This document shows positions 7,712 through 13,681 of a stretch of 13,681 nt of DNA, in pieces. A program made the translations under genes and the position numbers. The stretch is from Armatimonadota bacterium (GTDB lineage Bacteria; Armatimonadota; UBA10988; DTZQ01), in assembly GCA_012961305.1 (NCBI GenBank), contig DTZQ01000324.1, positions 1 through 13,681 on the forward strand, read 5' to 3'. Numbering within the stretch: position 1 is the stretch's first letter; every line of letters starts with the position of its first letter. The notes under the pieces are model-generated. The model saw only the letters and a program-made list of their open reading frames with translations, ran no database searches and had not been told where the DNA came from.

Positions 7712-7800
7712 TAAGCCTCCCCTCTTCGCTCAGCAGCAATTTTCACCGCAATCATCGTTTTGGTCCTCCTACCGTAGTTATTCGCCATCCGGCAGTCCAT
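7702..7800 (-). CDS. Possible 32-residue peptide between two membrane-protein genes
   Basis: It starts at ATG 7800, five bases past the stop codon of the DUF6785-type gene, and ends at TAG 7702-7704. The AGGAGGA before ATG 7800 is too close (1 nt), whereas the internal ATG at 7755 has AGGAGG at nine bases, giving a 17-residue version, MIAVKIAAERRGEAYWS. This could be a leader peptide coupled to the next frame, or the N-terminal part of a frameshifted gene that continues as 7589-7711. No family recognised. Confidence 0.25.
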   Translation of the reverse strand: MDCRMANNYGRRTKTMIAVKIAAERRGEAYWS

Positions 7801-7805
7801 TCCTC

Positions 7806-9806
7806 CTACCCGAAATGCACCACGTATTTCAGGGTAATTTCCTCGTCCACCATGCCGATAATGCCCCACACTAAGCCCGCGGTGAAGAAGTGTCCCAGCA
7901 CAATGCCGATGAAGAAGGGAATCATCCGGCGGTACAGGGTCACTCCGCCCAGGCGGAGGATGGCCCACTTTAGCAGCCAGACGAAAAATAGTGGCCCCCA
8001 CAGCGGATGGCCATAGGCGGTGACCATGGCAAAACCCAAAGGGTGGAGGGGGAACTTGAGGAAAATCATGCGCAAAATGATGAGCAGTGCGGTGAACAGG
8101 AATCCCACTCCGCTCCAGGTCGTCCGCAGGAGGTCTGGCCTCTTGTGCTCCTTGGCGAAACCGGACAGGGTGGTGTACTCCTGAATGTTCAGCCGGATGC
8201 GGTAGCCAGCCACGGCTCCCGTGCCGCCCTCCAAGACGTTGGCTCCGTACTCGTAGTAAGTGGTCAGGTGAACCCAGAAGGCCACCACCACTCCTAACAC
8301 TACCGCAAACAGCAGCACCAACACCATGTACCGCCGGGCCATGCGCACCTCGTCGGCGATTTTGTAGGACTCCATCTGGGTGGCCATGGTCGTCGGGTAG
8401 TAACCCCGCACCAGCCAGGCGAAACTGGAGAAAATGGTCAGGTTGCGGAAGTCATCCCCCTGCACAAAAGCCCGACTGCCTGCGATGTTCAGCAGCATCT
8501 TCTCCTGTTGCCAAAAAGGGAACAGCCACACCATCGGAGCCCCCGTCTCCGCCCGCACCCGGGTGTACACCAAAGCCACTGCCAGAATGACCGTAAAGTA
8601 CAATCCTGCCAACCAGGCCCACATCCCCGCCTTAATGCACCAGCCGCACAGAAAAGCCATGCCCGCCAGCACCCCCAGCACCGCCGTCCGGTAGGAGAGG
8701 GGTTCCCGCGTGTCGTCCACCTCCTTAGTTCCCAAGGCCGCCCGGCGGAGCACCTCGGCCAGATGGCGGCGGCCAATCCACAGCAGGAAGAGAAACAGGG
8801 CCAAATAGGAGCCGAAACTCTGCTCCCGGTCGAAGGGCAAACCGGCGATTTCGTAGCCCAACATCACGGCCACCACGTTGGTGAAGCGCAGCATCAAATA
8901 GAACACCCAGGTAGAGAGGGTAACCTCCAGCGACATCAAGTAGCCCAACCCGAAAATCGCCGGCCGCCAGTGGAGAATGAGGGGTTGGATGGCATTCCAG
9001 GGTCGTTCGGTGAACAGAGCCCCTAAGTTGAAACTGCGTCCTAAGGCAGGAATGGAGGGGTTGTAGGCGTGGAGAATGTTCAGCAAATTGTAGCCAAAGG
9101 AAAGGCTGAACCCCAGCCAGAACAGGCTGTTGCGGAAGAAGGCCCGCACTTCCTCCCGCCGCTCTGGAGCCAGATAGGTTACCACCTGCACCAGCGGAAA
9201 GGTGAGCCGCTCTCGTTGCGTCCACTGGCGCCGGAAAATCACCGACAGGCACAGCGTAGTCCAGAAAAAGGCCACGAAAAAGCAGCCCCACAGGAACAGC
9301 GGTTTGAGCCAAACGCCCCAGGGCACCTGTCCGGTGTCCGAACCCTCGTACAGTTGGCGAATGACCTCGCTGTCGCGCGGGCCATACCAGGCCGGGATGT
9401 AGGGCCAGAAGCGGGAAAAGTTGTTTTCTGGCGTGTCGAAGTAATGGAGCACGTTCAACGACGGCAGCCAGACGCGTACTCCACCTACGGAGTTGATGAC
9501 GGGCGTAATGGCTAAGATTATGAACACCACCATCACTTCTGCTCGGCTCAGGGCCCACTGAGGGCGCAGACGACCCAACAGGGGGTTGAGGAGTAGGAAC
9601 AGAATAATCGCCGCCACCGCCGGCACCGGAGGGACGCTCTCACCCAACTGAATGGCATGGCCAATGATGCCATCCTGCCGCATCCACAGGCCGCTGACCA
9701 CGGCCAACACTACGGCAATTAACAACGCCCGTAGGGTTAGGCCAGTGGCCCTTCGCCCCGGGCCGGAAGGGGTGTGGTTAGGGGAGGAAAAGGTTTCCGC
9801 TGCCAG
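7806..9806 (-). CDS. Polytopic membrane protein, DUF6785/DUF6784 type
   Basis: A 666-residue integral membrane protein with roughly a dozen hydrophobic segments. The pattern LTLRALLIAVVLAVVSGLW at the start, an early WALSRAEVMVVFII segment, RAETGAPMVWLFPF (residues 418-431) and a C-terminal block around HPLGFAMVTAYGHPLWGP match my memory of the uncharacterised DUF6785/DUF6784 proteins of Armatimonadota and Planctomycetota. Function is unknown; a transporter is plausible. Start choice: TTG 9725 would begin inside the first membrane helix, removing the positively charged GRRATGLTLRA lead-in, and has no ribosome site. In the same frame the only other usable codon before the upstream TGA is CTG 9806, preceded by AAAGGAG at nine bases, so I place the start there. 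A strong promoter lies at 9980-10008. It is followed by small ORFs and then the M28-like/FtsX gene, probably one operon. Confidence 0.85.
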   Translation of the reverse strand: MAAETFSSPNHTPSGPGRRATGLTLRALLIAVVLAVVSGLWMRQDGIIGHAIQLGESVPPVPAVAAIILFLLLNPLLGRLRPQWALSRAEVMVVFIILAITPVINSVGGVRVWLPSLNVLHYFDTPENNFSRFWPYIPAWYGPRDSEVIRQLYEGSDTGQVPWGVWLKPLFLWGCFFVAFFWTTLCLSVIFRRQWTQRERLTFPLVQVVTYLAPERREEVRAFFRNSLFWLGFSLSFGYNLLNILHAYNPSIPALGRSFNLGALFTERPWNAIQPLILHWRPAIFGLGYLMSLEVTLSTWVFYLMLRFTNVVAVMLGYEIAGLPFDREQSFGSYLALFLFLLWIGRRHLAEVLRRAALGTKEVDDTREPLSYRTAVLGVLAGMAFLCGWCIKAGMWAWLAGLYFTVILAVALVYTRVRAETGAPMVWLFPFWQQEKMLLNIAGSRAFVQGDDFRNLTIFSSFAWLVRGYYPTTMATQMESYKIADEVRMARRYMVLVLLFAVVLGVVVAFWVHLTTYYEYGANVLEGGTGAVAGYRIRLNIQEYTTLSGFAKEHKRPDLLRTTWSGVGFLFTALLIILRMIFLKFPLHPLGFAMVTAYGHPLWGPLFFVWLLKWAILRLGGVTLYRRMIPFFIGIVLGHFFTAGLVWGIIGMVDEEITLKYVVHFG

Positions 9807-9872
9807 GGTTCTACGCTCCTTTCCGGTCTTGGCGGTCTCTCCAGATAATCACTGCCGAGCAACTGGGAAAAG

Positions 9873-9925
9873 GGACTGAGGACTAAGTCGTGAGTACTGA
9901 GTCCCTCAGCACTCAGTACCGGTGA
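9873..9925 (+). repeat. Structured intergenic repeat, copy B
   Basis: A 53-bp copy of the repeat at 2770-2832, in the same orientation. The first 39 bp are identical except for one G-to-A change, then it is about 10 bp shorter and ends in ACCGGTGA. The inner hairpin CTGAG-TCC-CTCAG is kept, but the outer 10-bp stem is not. It lies in the leader of the DUF6785-type transcript. Right beside it is a tandem TTGCCCAA x2 at 9929-9944. Confidence 0.8.
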
Positions 9926-9979
9926 AGATTGCCCAATTGCCCAAATCCCTTCGGACTTCTCGGCGAACTCTGCGGTTCT

Positions 9980-10008
9980 ATTATAGCCCATTCTTCGCTT
10001 TCTGTCCA
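9980..10008 (-). promoter_or_regulatory. Strong sigma-70 promoter for the DUF6785 / M28-FtsX operon
   Basis: On the minus strand TGGACA (10003-10008, one mismatch to consensus) is followed after 17 bp by a perfect TATAAT (9980-9985). The start would be near 9973, giving a leader of about 165 nt to CTG 9806. The post -35 sequence GAAAGCGAAG is close to that of the promoter at 2597-2625, suggesting a common promoter style. Confidence 0.75.
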
Positions 10009-10017
10009 GACCTGAGG

Positions 10018-10092
10018 CTACAACATCTCTCCTCCGTCCACTACTAAGACAGCCCCTGTAACCATCCTTATCTCCTCCTTCGCTACTTCCTC
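10018..10092 (-). pseudogene. Remnant of the C-terminus of a short-chain dehydrogenase
   Basis: Read on the minus strand, the frame ending at TAG 10018-10020 encodes EEVAKEEIR followed directly by MVTGAVLVVDGGEML. The second part is the signature C-terminus of classical short-chain dehydrogenases (TGxxxxVDGG), and EEVAK matches the proline-Glu-Glu region that normally lies about 20 residues before it. The intervening helix (usually like xxFLASD) appears missing, and upstream there is only purine-rich sequence with no Rossmann fold. It is best read as a decayed gene end with an internal deletion. A translated 15-residue peptide from ATG 10065, preceded by GGAGGAG, cannot be excluded. Confidence 0.6.
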
Positions 10093-10148
10093 CCCACCTC
10101 CTCCTTCGGAACGCCTTCCTCCTTTATTTCCCCTCTCTGGAGCGAGAA

Positions 10149-10176
10149 AGTCATGCTTTCGCGGCGAAACATGACT
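10149..10176. promoter_or_regulatory. Near-perfect 12-bp inverted repeat upstream of the plus-strand operon
   Basis: AGTCATG (10149-10155) pairs with CATGACT (10170-10176), and TTTCG (10157-10161) with CGAAA (10165-10169), around CGG, with a single unpaired C at 10156. This gives 12 paired bases. No T-run follows. It lies about 170 bp before the oxidoreductase start, in the divergent intergenic region, so it may be an operator or an RNA leader hairpin. Confidence 0.45.
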
Positions 10177-10288
10177 GCAAACAGTTCATGCGGACTGGAA
10201 AAACGTTGTCTTAAGCCAGGGCAGGAATCGGAGCAAGGGCGGAGAAATCATACAAGGAGCAAGGTGAGAGCGGACATAGTTGAGGAGT

Positions 10289-10307
10289 GCGGAGGGACAT
10301 CCTCCGC
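10289..10307 (+). other. Leader hairpin close to the oxidoreductase start
   Basis: GCGGAGG (10289-10295) and CCTCCGC (10301-10307) form a perfect 7-bp G+C-rich stem with loop GACAT, 39 bp before ATG 10347. A TTTT occurs at 10313-10316, a few bases past the stem, so a weak attenuator is conceivable but not convincing. Confidence 0.3.
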
Positions 10308-10346
10308 TACGCCTTTTACCACACGCACAGAGTACGGAGGGTACGA

Positions 10347-11357
10347 ATGAAAGGTATTATCGTCGGACTGGGCGCACGAGCGCGCAGTTGGATTGAAGTC
10401 TGTCGGCGCAACTCGGACGTGACCCTAATTGGCTACGTGGAGCCAGTGGAAGAACGGCGAACCCAGGTAGCGGAGCAGTTCGGGTTGCCCACGGAGCAAT
10501 TGTTCGCCTCGCTCGCGGAAGCGGTGCAGGACGTGGAGGCCGACTTCGTGTTGGACGTCACTCCCCCAGCGGCCCACGAGGCGGTGGCGACGGAAGCCTT
10601 CGCGGCCGGGCTGCACCTCTTAGGTGAAAAGCCTCTGAGCGACGATTTCGCAGCAGCGAAGCGCATCGTGGCCGCGGCAGAGGCAGCCGGCAGGACGCAT
10701 ATGGTCACCCAAAACTACCGGTTCGGTCGCCTGCCGCGTACCACGCACCGCTTGCTGCAGGAAGGACTCATCGGCGAACCGGCGGTCGTCACCGTGGGCT
10801 TCTACCGTGCCTGGGCGACCCGCCCCGGCACCCACTACACCACCATGCCCTACCCCCTGCTGACGGACATGGGCATCCACCACTTCGATATGCTGCGCTA
10901 CGTGTTGGGGCGGGAGCCCCTGCGGGCCCAGGCCCAAACCTGGAACCCGCCTTGGGGCTGGCACGCGGGCGATGCCGGACACACGGCCGTGTTCGAGTTC
11001 GAGGGCGGACTGGTTGTCACCCACCACGCCTTGGGCTGCAGCGTGGGCAAACAGTCGCCCTGGAACGGCGAGTGGCGCATCGAAGGCCCGGAGGGGAGTC
11101 TGACCTGGGAGGAAGAGCACCTCTTCTACACCCGGGAGCATCCCTCCGACCGACGCCGCCGGGAGGAGATTCCCTTAGATGAGTTGCCCCTCACGGGCCA
11201 GGACGCGCTGCTGGCCGAGTTCGTGGCCGCTGTGCGGGAAGGACGGGAGCCGGAGTGCAGCGGACGGGACAACCTAAAGTCTCTGGCCCTGGTCTTCGCC
11301 GCCATCCAAAGCGCGAAAGAGGGGCGGAGCGTGGAGTTGGCCGAGTTGCTGGAGTAA
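10347..11357 (+). CDS. Gfo/Idh/MocA-family NAD(P)-dependent oxidoreductase
   Basis: A 336-residue cytoplasmic enzyme predicted to oxidise or reduce a sugar, inositol or related polyol with NAD(P). The N-terminal nucleotide-binding motif is VGLGARARSW (residues 6-15). The family's EKP motif is GEKPLS (93-98, catalytic Lys95). The substrate and catalytic motif DxGxHxxD is DMGIHHFD (174-181, His178 the likely catalytic base). The length is normal for the family. ATG 10347 is chosen because GGAGGG lies 5 nt upstream and the Rossmann strand begins immediately. An in-frame GTG at 10287 would add 20 residues with no homology and would be inside a hairpin. It is followed after 14 bp by a secreted TIM-barrel-like gene with its own strong ribosome site, so the two are almost surely one operon. 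The substrate is not identifiable from sequence. Confidence 0.93.
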   Translation: MKGIIVGLGARARSWIEVCRRNSDVTLIGYVEPVEERRTQVAEQFGLPTEQLFASLAEAVQDVEADFVLDVTPPAAHEAVATEAFAAGLHLLGEKPLSDDFAAAKRIVAAAEAAGRTHMVTQNYRFGRLPRTTHRLLQEGLIGEPAVVTVGFYRAWATRPGTHYTTMPYPLLTDMGIHHFDMLRYVLGREPLRAQAQTWNPPWGWHAGDAGHTAVFEFEGGLVVTHHALGCSVGKQSPWNGEWRIEGPEGSLTWEEEHLFYTREHPSDRRRREEIPLDELPLTGQDALLAEFVAAVREGREPECSGRDNLKSLALVFAAIQSAKEGRSVELAELLE

Positions 11358-11371
11358 GGAGGGAGAAAACC

Positions 11372-13252
11372 ATGCGCTGCTGGATAGGGCTCTGTCTGCT
11401 GGCCGGGGCGGTGTTTCCGGCCGGAGGTGCAGTGCCGGAATGGGTGCGCACAGAGAAAGTGCGGGCCGGATACTCCGGACCGGTGCCGCTGGAACTTCTA
11501 TCGCAGTTGAAGGAGGTGGGCTTCAATGCCTACTTGCTCAAGTTGGGCGCGCCGGAGGAGCAATGGGAGGCAGTGGGGAAGTACGCCCGCTGGTGTGACG
11601 AGCAGGGGTTGCGGTTTTTCTTAGTGGTCAACTCGGCGGGAGGGTACGAAAAGCAAACCCTCATGGCCGACCTGCGCAAGCAGGTAGACCAGAGCGGAAG
11701 GACGCTGGAAGGCACCTGTCCTCTGGAGCCTCGCTTCTGGGAGCGGGTGCTGCGGCAACGGGCCCAGATGGCTTTGGAGGCCGCGGCTGGTCGGCTGACC
11801 GGCTTCGTCTTAGACCCAGAGGCCTACACGCCGGGAGTGGCCTCCTCGCCGCTGAACAACGTCTGTTACTGTGACCACTGCTTCGCCGGGGCGATGCGGG
11901 CCCTGGGCCTGGAGTGGCCCACAGCGGACGTGCCGCCGGGGGAACGCTATCGCCGGTTAGTGGCGCGGGGCTACCTGGACGCCTATCAGGGCTGGCTGCA
12001 GGCCCAGTTGGAATCTATCCTGCGCCCCTTAGGGCGACAACTGCACGAGCGGAAGTCCGACCTGCTGCTGGGCAATTTCCTCTACCAGCCCAGTTGGTTC
12101 CATCAGGCCCTTGTGCGGGCCTTCTCCTCCGACGGCACGCCGGCAGTAATCTGGCGCGAGTCCACCTACGTCGGCGGGGTAGTGGACGCGGCCAGTGCAG
12201 GGGCGTATTTCGCCGGGCTGGGAGCGGAGGTGGTGGACGTGGGTGGGACTTGGCTGGGCCGAATGACGCCGGACAATCAGGCAGCCCATGCCTACACTTT
12301 AGCCACGAGCATAGATGGCTATTGGGTCTTCGATGTGAGCACTTTCCGGCGCAAAGCAGGTGAAGGTGACCCTCGCTCGCCCTATTTCCTGCCCCGCCCG
12401 GCGGAGGAGTATTTCGCCGCTTTCCGCCGAGCCAACGGGGAAATTGCCCACAAACTGCACGAGCCCGCCTATGAAAGTCCCCTGAAGTTCGACCCCCGCT
12501 CCTCCGTCGTCCTTCCGCCGCCCACTACGAAGCCGTTCCGAGAGCGCATTCGCCGTTGGGGAAAGTTCAGGCCGCTGGGCCGGGTGAAGCCAGAGGCGGT
12601 CGTGCCCCGGGACTACCGGCCGACGGGCGAACCAACCCGTTTGCGGGGGGAGGGAACGGTGCTGCTCTACGCGGAGGCCGGCGAAACCCTCAGTTTCCGA
12701 GTACATGCGCGGCAGGTGGGGAACTACACCGTAGCCACCAGTTACGCCCTCTTTTACCCCCAGGGGGAAGTGGTGGCTGAGGGCACGGTGCCGGTTCTGA
12801 AATCGCAGGAGGTTCAGGTCAGGGCGAAGGTCAGCGGAGTGTACACCCTAATAGGCATTGCGGACCGCAACGCCTTCGCGGTGGAGACAGAGCATCCCTA
12901 CCTGGCCTACGCCGTTCCAGACCGGGGCCTGTCCATCGTCAGTCATGCCCGGCGGCTTTTCTTCTACGTGCCGGAGGAAGTGGAGCGGTTCACCCTGTAC
13001 GTTCGGCCGGCCGGCGGGGAGGAACAGTGCAACCTGCTCCTGTTCGACCCCACTGGGAAGGGGGTGAAGCGAGTGGAACAGGCTTCGGGGGCCATTGAAG
13101 TGGAAGTTCCGCTTCCCCAGCGGGGCCGCTGCTGGTCGTTCCTCCTGACCCGACCGACGCGGGGAGTATTTGAGGATGTGACCATCCGCTTGGACGAAGC
13201 CCTGCCGCCGGTCGTGGCTCCGCGGCCGGAGGGGGTGTTGGTGGCTCCCTGA
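11372..13252 (+). CDS. Secreted TIM-barrel-like protein, probable glycoside-hydrolase relative
   Basis: A 626-residue exported protein. ATG 11372 has AAGGAGGG eight bases upstream and opens a signal peptide (residues 1-20, ending AGGA). A longer in-frame GTG start at 11255 would bury this inside an unrelated arginine-rich segment. Residues 30-360 alternate helices and strands like a TIM barrel: GFNAYLLKLG (50-59), LRFFLVVNSAGGY (80-92), LTGFVLDPEAY (142-152, with Asp148 and Glu150 as candidate acids), DLLLGNFLYQPSW (230-242), EVVDVGGTW (286-294), SIDGYWVFD (313-321). NNVCYCDHCF (162-171) is a CxCxxC motif like the cysteine motif in several hypothetical glycoside-hydrolase families, possibly binding metal. 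Residues 400-626 are beta-rich and likely form one or two beta-sandwich modules. Paired with the oxidoreductase, it suggests breakdown of an extracellular carbohydrate. No CAZy family can be assigned by eye. Confidence 0.82.
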   Translation: MRCWIGLCLLAGAVFPAGGAVPEWVRTEKVRAGYSGPVPLELLSQLKEVGFNAYLLKLGAPEEQWEAVGKYARWCDEQGLRFFLVVNSAGGYEKQTLMADLRKQVDQSGRTLEGTCPLEPRFWERVLRQRAQMALEAAAGRLTGFVLDPEAYTPGVASSPLNNVCYCDHCFAGAMRALGLEWPTADVPPGERYRRLVARGYLDAYQGWLQAQLESILRPLGRQLHERKSDLLLGNFLYQPSWFHQALVRAFSSDGTPAVIWRESTYVGGVVDAASAGAYFAGLGAEVVDVGGTWLGRMTPDNQAAHAYTLATSIDGYWVFDVSTFRRKAGEGDPRSPYFLPRPAEEYFAAFRRANGEIAHKLHEPAYESPLKFDPRSSVVLPPPTTKPFRERIRRWGKFRPLGRVKPEAVVPRDYRPTGEPTRLRGEGTVLLYAEAGETLSFRVHARQVGNYTVATSYALFYPQGEVVAEGTVPVLKSQEVQVRAKVSGVYTLIGIADRNAFAVETEHPYLAYAVPDRGLSIVSHARRLFFYVPEEVERFTLYVRPAGGEEQCNLLLFDPTGKGVKRVEQASGAIEVEVPLPQRGRCWSFLLTRPTRGVFEDVTIRLDEALPPVVAPRPEGVLVAP

Positions 13253-13310
13253 GCAATTTCAAAACCAAGCGGAACCGTACAAACGGACGAAAACATCGGA
13301 GGAGGGCAGA

Positions 13311-13681
13311 ATGAAGTTCACCCAAGTACTTTCTGCGAGGAGGCGGTTTTGGGCCTGGCCGTTGCCCTTTTTGCTGACCGCAGGCGGAGGACTGCGGCCG
13401 GCGGTGGCAGCCGAGCGAATATCCCGCCCCTACGCCGCCCACGTGCCCTGGACCCTGCTCTGGCAGGCGGAGGAGCCGGTCGAAATCCCCGTCGGCGAAA
13501 CCGTGCAGGCAGTCACGCTGACCCCGCCACCCCTCCCCATTCTTCCCCACAGGCGGGGGACGGAGGGCATCTCCACGGGACCCATCCTCGGCCTGCGCTT
13601 TCGCGCCCGACTGCACACCGAGCGACCGGCCGGCTGGAACAACTACCTGGGCCTGAAGGTGAACGGCCTTCCGTTGGGAAC
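13311..13681 (+). CDS. Partial secreted protein (N-terminal 123 residues), function unknown
   Basis: ATG 13311 follows a strong GGAGGAGGG ribosome site, 58 bp after the TIM-barrel-like gene, and the frame is open to the right edge. The N-terminus has a basic and then a hydrophobic stretch, and AVAAE near residues 31-35 as a likely signal-peptidase site. The mature part (from about residue 35) is rich in Pro and strand-forming residues, with GLRFRARL near residues 96-103 and GWNNYLGLKVNGLPLG near the end, a pattern seen in beta-sandwich modules of secreted proteins. It is probably the third gene of the plus-strand operon. The catalytic part, if any, lies outside the window. Confidence 0.8.
   Translation, partial: MKFTQVLSARRRFWAWPLPFLLTAGGGLRPAVAAERISRPYAAHVPWTLLWQAEEPVEIPVGETVQAVTLTPPPLPILPHRRGTEGISTGPILGLRFRARLHTERPAGWNNYLGLKVNGLPLG

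Noticed and set aside
8725..9558. 277-residue minus-strand open frame in another phase
   Set aside because: It overlaps the DUF6785-type gene, whose frame gives coherent membrane helices. This frame gives Arg/Pro/His-rich shadow sequence.
9737..9991. 84-residue minus-strand frame starting at the TATAAT box
   Set aside because: It would begin upstream of the predicted transcript start, runs through repeat copy B, and has no recognisable protein features.
10153..10350. 65-residue plus-strand frame ending in an ATGA overlap with the oxidoreductase
   Set aside because: Its start lies inside the 10149-10176 inverted repeat with no properly spaced ribosome site, and the composition is unstructured. 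The overlap is probably chance.
12990..13616. 208-residue minus-strand open frame at the right end
   Set aside because: It is antisense to the end of the TIM-barrel-like gene and to the next signal-peptide gene, both with strong ribosome sites. The product is Pro/Arg/Gly-rich with no motif.

Overview
The window is about 60% G+C by eye. It has Shine-Dalgarno sites of the AGGAGG type, Gram-negative-style signal peptides, and gene families (a DUF6785/DUF6784-type polytopic membrane protein, a peptidase-M28-like/FtsX fusion, Gfo/Idh/MocA oxidoreductases, secreted TIM-barrel-like proteins) that I associate with Armatimonadota-like or planctomycete-like bacteria, including thermal-spring Armatimonadota such as the Fervidibacter group. 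This taxonomic call is inference from gene content. No rRNA, tRNA, CRISPR array, transposase or phage gene was seen.

Three blocks are visible. (1) Positions about 49-2625, minus strand: a near-consensus sigma-70 promoter (TTGACA-17-TATAAT) drives a long structured leader, then an NAD-dependent nucleotide-sugar epimerase with a zinc-ribbon insert (1252-2409) and a GHMP-family sugar kinase (182-1171). This looks like a nucleotide-sugar or surface-polysaccharide precursor cluster that continues off the left edge. (2) Positions about 2770-10008, minus strand: a second strong promoter (TGGACA-17-TATAAT) reads into a polytopic membrane protein of the DUF6785 type (7806-9806, probably starting at CTG), then a short A+T-richer stretch with small overlapping ORFs, then a 1562-residue secreted/membrane fusion of an M28-like domain whose metal ligands are largely replaced, a carboxypeptidase-regulatory-like domain, and an FtsX-type ABC permease (2855-7543). 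Two copies of a structured repeat (2770-2832 and 9873-9925), in the same orientation, bracket this block. (3) Positions 10347-13681, plus strand, divergent: a Gfo/Idh/MocA oxidoreductase, a secreted TIM-barrel-like protein with a CxCxxC motif, and the start of a third, exported protein that runs off the right edge. This looks like a carbohydrate-processing operon.

The divergent intergenic region 9807-10346 (540 bp) holds the repeat copy, the block-2 promoter, a remnant of the C-terminal end of a short-chain dehydrogenase on the minus strand, and two hairpins upstream of the plus-strand operon. I found no convincing promoter for the plus-strand operon. The region 2410-2854 holds the block-1 promoter, its leader hairpins, a perfect 18-bp palindrome and the other repeat copy; 2626-2769 holds nothing else that I can recognise.

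The least conventional parts are the M28-like/FtsX fusion with its neighbouring polytopic membrane protein and no ABC ATPase in view, and the repeats flanking that pair. I see no clear evidence of a wholly new defence or mobile system.
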